Part shown: piece after piece, positions 18,792-24,860 of the stretch | Layout: each line of letters begins with the position of its first letter | Position numbering within the stretch: the first letter of the stretch is position 1 | Assembly (NCBI GenBank): GCA_051453625.1 | Contig: JBOZIK010000001.1 | Location: 252,778,700-252,803,559 of the forward strand | DNA from: Welwitschia mirabilis | Lineage: Eukaryota > Gnetophyta > Gnetopsida > Welwitschiales | DNA length: 24,860 bases | Reading direction: 5' to 3' | Translations under genes and position numbers: made by a program | Notes under the pieces: generated by a model | What the model saw: only the letters and a program-made list of their open reading frames with translations | Told to the model about the DNA's origin: nothing | The model's database searches: none

Positions 18792-20186
18792 AAATAATAG
18801 CAATGTTATAAGTTTAAGTCCTCCACTTCTTCCTAGTTTTTCATCACATAAAAAATATCTTGTGAATAGTTTAAGAGATGTGAACTTCTTATAAACATAC
18901 AAGGATAAGTTTAAGGATAATACCTAATTAATATAATAGGAGGTTGCAACTCCAATCAATGGCATTCTAACTCAATATATGGCCAACATCTGGATGTGAG
19001 TTGGTTCTATTTCAGGTTTTAGACTATACAAACATCATTGGACTTTATTTTATAGGCTTTCACTTCACCTTGATATACTCCTAATATAGGTGACAGGTGG
19101 TACATGATGTGGATGCATGCTTACAAATAACCCCTACTTTTTTGAATCCTCTCTGAGTCATGTAACATGATTCATTAATGCCAAGGGCTTAAGATATTAA
19201 GTTAAAATAAGTTCATACATAGGTAGGATAGGAGAGTGATGATCAAATATACTTCCAAAATAATATTTTAAAAAGAATGTAATGCAACCTACCTTGATAA
19301 TGAAATCCAAGTATAGGAATAAAAATTATTAGAATTGTCTTGATTTAGTCTTATTTGATAAATACAACACACAAATGCATGTGTATAATTCTAACTAATG
19401 TGGATATTTAATGGATTATTTACCTAGTTATAATAATTCTAATCATCACGAGGTCCATTTTTAATAATAATTAAAATATTTTAAATGTGTTAAATCAAAT
19501 TTTAATAATGTATTTAAAGAAATCAAAACATACCTAGGCTATGCTAATCCTAGAAACATTCTTCCATGCTCATATAACAATCACCATGGATTGGTGCAAA
19601 AAAGATAAATAAAAAAATATATCTTAAGCATAATTATTAAAATACAAATCTTTATCCAAGATTCATATGAATATATTATAAGTTAACAAAAAGAGTGATA
19701 AGCTAAAGACTATTTACATTATTTAAACTATTAAGGTCAAAATTCTTACAAGAATACACATTAAAAATAAGATAAAGAAAAAAGGTAAAAGATGTATTTA
19801 TATAAATAAAATACTATTTATAGGTAATTTAACTTAAATTTACTAATACAAACATGTCTTATATACTCAAGTTCTATATAAAATTTTATGTAATAATTTT
19901 TTATAATTTAAAACATTAATTATAACATTTTTGAGCTCTAATGAGATATTATAGTTAAAGAAAAAAATTAATTATAGTAGTTGTTTAGAAGCTAGACATG
20001 TAATAAGATCCTCATAATCTAACTTAAACTATCTTGAAATTCTAAAAATATTATTTCTAAGGTTATCATTTAAGGTTAAATACTGTTAAATTTTCTAAAA
20101 TTATAATCCTACCACACTACACTAAAGTGATCAGAACTTTCAAAACACTTTGGGTTTTTAAATAGTTCAAGATATTTTGAAAAGCT
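18792..20186. other. AT-rich DNA with nothing recognisable
   Basis: About 1.4 kb between two LTRs of opposite orientation. I found no long open frame, no retroelement domain on either strand and no obvious repeat. Low-complexity A/T runs dominate from 19480 to 20100. It may be older host sequence, or transposon too decayed to identify by eye. Confidence 0.5.
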
Positions 20187-21759
20187 TGTTGTTGTATTGC
20201 ATATTTATGTGTTCCTCATGTCCTTAAGTAAAATCTTTCAATCATAAATATTTTCACAAAGATACACACTAGTATAGATAGGAGTCGACCCAAATGTTGT
20301 AATCCATCAAAGGTACTATGCTCAAAGTTAGAAAATTGATTTTGATAATGTCTTATTTTTTTATTTAAATAAATAGAAATAAGGAATAATACAAGAAAAT
20401 AATGCAATACAAACACTAATTTAATGCTTATAATGAAATGCAATGGAAAATAATCCAAGAAATAAAACTACTCAACTATTGATCTTTGTCATTAAGATTG
20501 ACCTTTAATAACTTAGATTAATTAAGTAAAACTATCACTAATCTATAATCAACATGAGCTATAAGTACATAAAATAAAATATAGATAAATGCAACTATTA
20601 CTATGAAATGTGAAATGTAATAACTAAACTAATGATTTTAACCTTAACAAAGTTTCCTCTTATAACCTATATCAATTAGAAAACTGTTACAGAATTATAA
20701 CCAACATAAACCATAAGTGAGATGCACATAATAAAATTAAAAGAAACTATTTTTATTAATATAAAATCAATCATCTAGTTATAAAGCAGCAGCACCTCAA
20801 TGAAGTATACATAGTCCAACACCAAGGAAGACTTCTCTTTGTAGATATGGATGGATCTGTTGTCCTTTAATCTCTAATCACAAGATTATTAGATGCAAAA
20901 GAAGATGATCATAGCAAAGGCAAAGGTGATATTTATTATGAGGAACATCCTAAAAATAGAAACCCTAATAACTAGACAAAAACCCTAGTAGTGCCAAAGG
21001 GAGGTGCATAACAGGTTGTAATAGTTAGGAGAAGTTTGATGCATTAGTTACAAAGTTAGATGCAGTGTCTTCTTGGTTGTTATTTGGATTCTAATGGAAA
21101 TGATGCCACATTAAGAAGATTCCCATATTAGCTTCTAGCTTAGTTTAGTCAGCATCCTTCTTCTATTTCTCATGTTATCATCTGGTACTATCATTTAAAT
21201 AATATGGAAACAACATGCTTTTAAGTTCTTTTATTAAATCAAATCAGCCTCTTCAATTATCAGATTCCTCCTTAGAATGTTAAGTATTAGAATTCACTTG
21301 AAATGCCTTTAAATATGTCAAAGATTGTACACTTTTTGTGATCATCACATTAACTCTTCATTATTATCAAAAATCCATCTAAGCCTATTTAAACATCCTA
21401 CAAAAGCACTCAAAATACTCCATCAAATAGATAAAATTTGGTATTACAACATAGCTCTCTACTTAGCCTTACTAGTCCTTGGTAAAGTAGGTAAAAAACT
21501 CTAATTGTAAGCTAAATTAACTAAGTAAGTATTAACTAGAAAAACATCAATTAAGTTCAAAAATCTCATGATTTAGGATAAAATGTCAAAATTTAATAAA
21601 CTAAAAATATTAACTTGGTGAAGCATATGGCCATACTATCATCCTTTTCATCATCTAGACAATGAAGAGAATGATAAGATCAAAAATCAAATTGATAAAA
21701 TAGATGCCTGCAAAACATAATCAATACAAAAATGGAAATTAAAACATTAATAAACTATA
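20187..21759 (-). repeat. 3' LTR of the diverged minus-strand Athila-like element
   Basis: Read on the minus strand it starts after the PPT with TATAG, where the TG is presumably now TA. It passes TATTTTGAGTGCTTTTGTAGG near 21400, an ACAAAGAGAAGTCTTCCTTG block near 20840, and a CAACATTTGGGTCGACTC block near 20295-20278. It ends ATGCAATACAACAACA at 20187. These are diverged versions of blocks in the plus-strand LTRs. The length is 1,573 bases, about 160 longer than the 1,412-base copy. Part of the excess is a segment near 21590-21740 that carries its own palindromic motif variant (21634-21678). Antisense open frames inside it are not genes. Confidence 0.82.
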
Positions 21760-21761
21760 TT

Positions 21762-21777
21762 AGCCCCTCACTTAAAA
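21762..21777 (-). other. Polypurine tract
   Basis: On the minus strand TTTTAAGTGAGGGGCT, matching the PPT at 14652 and adjoining the LTR start at 21759. It fixes 20187-21759 as the 3' LTR of an element whose body lies to the right. Confidence 0.7.
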
Positions 21778-21974
21778 TAGTTAGCATATCATAAAAATAA
21801 AAATTGATCATTATATCAATTAAATCTTATAATCATGATAACTCAAATGAATAATGTACATGTATCAAAAACAATAATAATAACTCAAAATGATATGCAT
21901 GAATTAATCATAAGTTTTTGAGTATAATCCATGGAAGAGTAATACATTAAATTATTTTCCTTATGATGCTATAG
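21778..21974 (-). other. Short spacer between 3' ORF and PPT
   Basis: AT-rich, non-coding, nothing further recognisable. Confidence 0.4.
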
Positions 21975-23490
21975 TAAATTTAAATTCAATGGGCATAGGT
22001 GGAGGTGAAGAAGAAGGAGGGTGCTCTTCATGAGTAGGAAAGTATGCACTACTAACTATTGAAATGGTTTGTGTCATGTCCTTTTCCTAGACTCACACCA
22101 CCTTTAGAGTGTTCACCATAACATTGTGCTTAATGTGCATCACTCAATCTCACATAGCTATTATCTACTCCTCAATGTCATGCACTTGGCACTCCATAGT
22201 AGTCATACTCCATTCCATTATGGTCATCCTCCACTGTAACTCTAGAAACCGTGATCTATCATTTCTTGAATCCCCTAGGTTGTGTCTACTAAGAGATCCT
22301 ACATCTTTTCTACTGTAATACTTATTGTCAGGCTCAAAACCTATTGTCTCTCAGTCTCATTAGGGATCTCAATGCTCATGTCCTATAAGTAAAAGACTAA
22401 GTTTATAAATGTATAAGCTACTACTCACCCATAGGCTTTGGGATGCCAAAACGATGAAAAATGATAAAGAGGAGGTAAGGGTATCCAAATTTCTAAATCT
22501 GTTGATCCTCCTCCATTGCTCTAAGTCTCCTTTATATAAAGGATGCTAAATTCATCTACTTAATTTGTCTAAATAATGCCAAAACCTATAGGGAAGATAT
22601 CATATAATGCTTATCATGAAAACATGGATTAATGTTGTGGATTAACCTTCTACGTAAAATCTTATATGCCAAAGGCAAATGAGTAATCAAAACTCTGTGC
22701 CTGTCCCCTGTCACATCTACAGCAATATCTAACACTACACCATATGCTTTGTGATCCTCAATATGACTAGTAAAATAAATGTAAATAATCTAAAGGCCTT
22801 CTAATCCTTTTATAGTTATAATATTCCCTAGAAGTAAAGACACCTCATGTCCATGAATAGTTATTATAATCATATTCACCATGCATCTTTGTGCATCTAA
22901 TCTCTGCTTCATATGCATGGTGTCATAGAACTCTTGAATCTCAGATACATAATAGATCCCATGTGCATCTATAATTCATTACAACTATAAATTCATTAAC
23001 CTGTTATCTACTTTGGGCACAATTCTACTCATGAAATTACTAAAATTCCTCTCCACTCTGATGGCTATAGTCCAAATCAAGTGAGACCTAGCCTAGCAAG
23101 AAGGTGGATGAACTAGCTCTACTTTCTAGGTGATAAATGATATAAGAGGCCTAGGTTCCTAGTTGAATGCTCAGCCTCAACCCCAGTCTGATGAGCCTAA
23201 TATCTAGTGTATGGCTTATTTAAAAAATATCCATAATGTGCATCAAATGAGATAAAATCATAATTAAACTTGCCAGATATGTATTGTGAAAGCATAAAAT
23301 GACCTCCATGAGTAATGTTTTTTGGCATAAAAATATCCTTAAAAAAATGTTTTATCCCTCACATGTAAATCAATACATCCTATATGGAATTCACATCTTG
23401 AAAAAATAGAAAAAACACAATTTTGTCAATAATAGAAGGATAGATGAATCCCACAAAGGTGCAAAAATAAAAGTGTCACAAAAAACTAAA
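21975..23490 (-). pseudogene. 3' ORF remnant resembling the 'putative plant transposon protein' of Athila-like elements
   Basis: The minus strand keeps long meaningful stretches. SEIQEFYDTMHMKQRL lies near 22950-22905 and HGHEVSLLLGNII near 22855-22815, resembling the family pattern V-R-E-F-Y-A-N followed by V-x-G-x-x-V and I-x-x-L-L-G. A-V-D-V-T-G-D-R-H-R-V-L-I-T-H-L-P near 22720-22670 follows, then a basic R-R-L-R-A-M-E-E-D and LFIIFHRFGIP near 22470-22445 (family LITxLCRRAGVP). After that come a Met/Glu-rich, probably coiled-coil segment, LQWRMTIMEWSMTTMECQV near 22240-22185, and a proline tail PPSSSPPPMP near 22025-21990. Its place between pol and the 3' LTR is where Athila-like elements carry an extra ORF. 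The function is not established; stops and frameshifts interrupt it. I assign the family from remembered motif style, with moderate certainty. Confidence 0.6.
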
Positions 23491-24354
23491 CTAATATAAT
23501 TGTAGAGCTTGTCATACTAATTATTTTAACTATAATCATCATTAGATTTTGGCTAACAGTGTGAGATAAAACTGATTTCAAAGGTAAAATCTTAATATTA
23601 TCTTATAAAATATACATATTTAAATTTTTCATAAAATACATAGTAAAAATCAAATACATCTATCTCAAAATAAAGAGTACAAAAACTAAACATTCTACAT
23701 GAATACTATACTTCGAAAGGATGAGAAATGAGAGAATAATTAAAAATAATCATGAAAAAAGAAAAAAACATTAATTGAAATAAAATGATTGGATATTAGA
23801 TCTAGTTAACAAAAGAATTAGAGAGACTAGTGGGCCATAGCATGAAAATATCCTCATGAGAAAATGATCAAAAACAACACAAGAATGAAGAAAAATAAAG
23901 GATAAAAAGTGTAGCCATAGTTTTATCACATTATCTTCTCCTCAAGTTGTCTGGAAAAAAGCCCTAGGATGACTTTTAGAAAATCTAGAGCTATTGTTTA
24001 GATGATAGATAGTATGATGGAGCTTTTGAAAAGATTAGAAAAACTAAAGTTTGAGTAAAGTAAGGTAGTCAATGACAGTAACAGTAAGCCATCAAAAAAT
24101 CATGATGAAGTCTAAGAAATAAGAAAGATATAAGAATCATTATGAAGTATGAAAAACAAGGATAACTCAAGGTAGAGAAAAGAGTATCAAGATATAGCAG
24201 TGATAATTCACCAAATAAGAATTAGTGTTGGTAGGAAAAAGAAGCAAATATGCTCAAACTCAAAATGATATAAGGATATCAAGTAGATGTGTTAAAAACT
24301 CAAAAATATTCTTAAAAAACATATGCACAAATATATCATTATGAATTAAAGGAA
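23491..24354. other. AT-rich stretch, no recognisable domain
   Basis: It lies right of the 3' ORF of the minus-strand element, where the integrase-to-3'-ORF spacer would be expected. I see no integrase or other motif on either strand. A plus-strand Leu/Lys-rich run near 24016-24052 (M-M-E-L-L-K-R-L-E-K-L-K) is short and ends in a stop. Confidence 0.4.
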
Positions 24355-24774
24355 TGTTATGATGTTTTAAATATACTAATTAAAAGATAAGTGTGTTAAG
24401 ATACTAAATAAGCATGACTAATAAGTTGTTATAAATGGGTGTAATCCCAAGATGTAAAACTATGTTCTTTCATTTATGCTATAAAAAAGTATGGCATTAG
24501 GTGGGGGTGGATAGACTGAATGAATGTCATCGAAAATAGGATTGGCTAATCCCTAAGGGTCCCAAGAGGGAAACTTAGGCATTATTTGTGTCTTCACCTT
24601 TGACCACCAGTATAGGGCTATTGGTCAAATGATGAGAAATGTAATCCATTTTTTCTAATAATAAATTCCACTTTTTTCAAATGGTTCCTTTTTATTCTTA
24701 TTGATCCTGGCATATTGTTTTATATATTTCTTTTTATGTGAAGTAATTTAAAGATAATAAAATGGAACATTACA
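24355..24774 (+). repeat. LTR (probably 5') of an iMet-primed retroelement
   Basis: It ends ...GGAACATTACA at 24774, two bases before an initiator-Met-type PBS. The best start is TGTTATG at 24355, which forms an imperfect terminal inverted repeat with the end CATTACA (6 of 7 complementary), giving 420 bases. An alternative start is TGTTATAAAT at 24427. A TATAAAT box lies at 24430-24436. Length, ends and PBS fit Ty1/copia or a TRIM-type element; only 71 bases of the interior are in the window, so the superfamily cannot be decided. Confidence 0.6.
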
Positions 24775-24776
24775 TT

Positions 24777-24789
24777 TGGTATCAAAGCC
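24777..24789 (+). other. Primer binding site, initiator tRNA-Met type
   Basis: TGGTATCAAAGCC matches the canonical TGGTATCAGAGCC with one G-to-A change and lies two bases after the LTR end. Confidence 0.75.
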
Positions 24790-24860
24790 AATAATAAGTA
24801 GTAAACTGCTACTTCAAGGAGAAATAAGAAAGGAACTCAGTTTTATAAATAAGAAAAGTT
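24790..24860 (+). other. Start of the internal leader of the iMet-primed element
   Basis: Purine-rich, non-coding; cut by the window end before any gag is reached. Confidence 0.4.

Larger units (their letters stand above)
20187..24354 (-). mobile_element. 3' portion of a diverged Athila-like element, minus strand
   Basis: On the minus strand the order is a 3' ORF (23490-21975), a polypurine tract (21777-21762) and an LTR (21759-20187). The LTR is homologous to, but clearly more diverged and longer than, the plus-strand LTRs in this window. Gag-pol would lie to the right, where instead an LTR of another element starts at about 24355, so this copy is truncated or interrupted there. The bases AAGCT at 20182-20186 are the candidate target-site duplication on the left side. 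Confidence 0.75.

Noticed and set aside
18792-20186. Host gene between the LTRs
   Set aside because: No open frame, splice pattern or domain was found on either strand.
20216-20458. Minus-strand 80-residue open frame
   Set aside because: It lies in the 3' end of the minus-strand LTR, is hydrophobic only through AT-rich codons, and has no domain.
21438-21460. TTGGTATTACAACATAGCTCT, resembling an initiator-Met PBS
   Set aside because: It lies inside the minus-strand LTR; its reverse complement aligns with the GTTGCGATGCTAAT-type block of the other LTRs near 4884-4898, so the resemblance is chance.
22109-22318. Plus-strand 69-residue open frame
   Set aside because: It is antisense to the coiled-coil part of the 3' ORF remnant on the minus strand.
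22383-22428. Possible intron in the 3' ORF (minus-strand donor GTGAGT, acceptor TTTTACTTATAG)
   Set aside because: It would be only 46 nt, shorter than usual plant introns, and the host frame is already broken, so there is no independent support.
1-24860. An undescribed operon, defence or phage-like system
   Set aside because: The sequence is eukaryotic repeat DNA with no intact gene; the unusual signals found are structural (inverted duplication, dispersed palindrome), not gene systems.

Overview
This window looks like plant nuclear DNA from a transposon-dense, probably heterochromatic, non-genic region. It is strongly AT-rich and CpG-poor: I found a single CpG by eye in the first 1,020 bases. 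Almost everything recognisable is decayed LTR retrotransposon, mostly Ty3/gypsy of the OTA clade, closest in motif style to Athila. The evidence is a tRNA-Asp-type primer binding site, the RT signature F-M-D-D-F-S, the RNase H signature F-E-L-M-C-D-A and, in one copy, an extra ORF between pol and the 3' LTR. I see no intact protein-coding gene, no host gene, no RNA gene and no bacterial-style system. The species cannot be named from this sequence.

Layout from left to right. (A) 1-88: the 3' end of a plus-strand LTR, cut off by the window edge, abutting and truncating (B). (B) 89-3772: a minus-strand Athila-like element reading gag, protease, RT, RNase H, integrase from right to left, with no LTR of its own in view. 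(C) about 3775-4867: LTR-like repeats in minus orientation with an initiator-Met-type PBS and an assembly gap, probably a non-autonomous or collapsed LTR element. (D) 4868-16080: the most complete element, plus strand, with 5' LTR, PBS, leader, gag (861-N gap), protease, RT, RNase H, integrase, about 1.9 kb of non-coding 3' region, PPT and 3' LTR. (E) 16081-18791: a second plus-strand pol fragment carrying a striking 183-bp near-perfect inverted duplication, then a 100-N gap, then a third copy of the same LTR. (F) 18792-20186: AT-rich DNA with nothing recognisable. (G) 20187 to about 24354: the 3' part of a more diverged minus-strand relative (LTR, PPT, 3' ORF). (H) 24355-24860: LTR, iMet-type PBS and leader of another plus-strand element running out of the window.

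All coding remnants are dead: in-frame stops and frameshifts occur throughout, and several catalytic Asp/Glu codons have become Asn/Lys, as expected from cytosine deamination. The LTRs of element D differ by roughly 15-20% by eye, so the insertion is old. Against that background the most notable features are the 97%-identical inverted duplication at 16132-16550 and a roughly 30-nt palindromic motif (TCATCCCCATGATAG..AGGATGA type). That motif recurs in the LTRs, leader, pol linker and 3' region of the same retroelement family.
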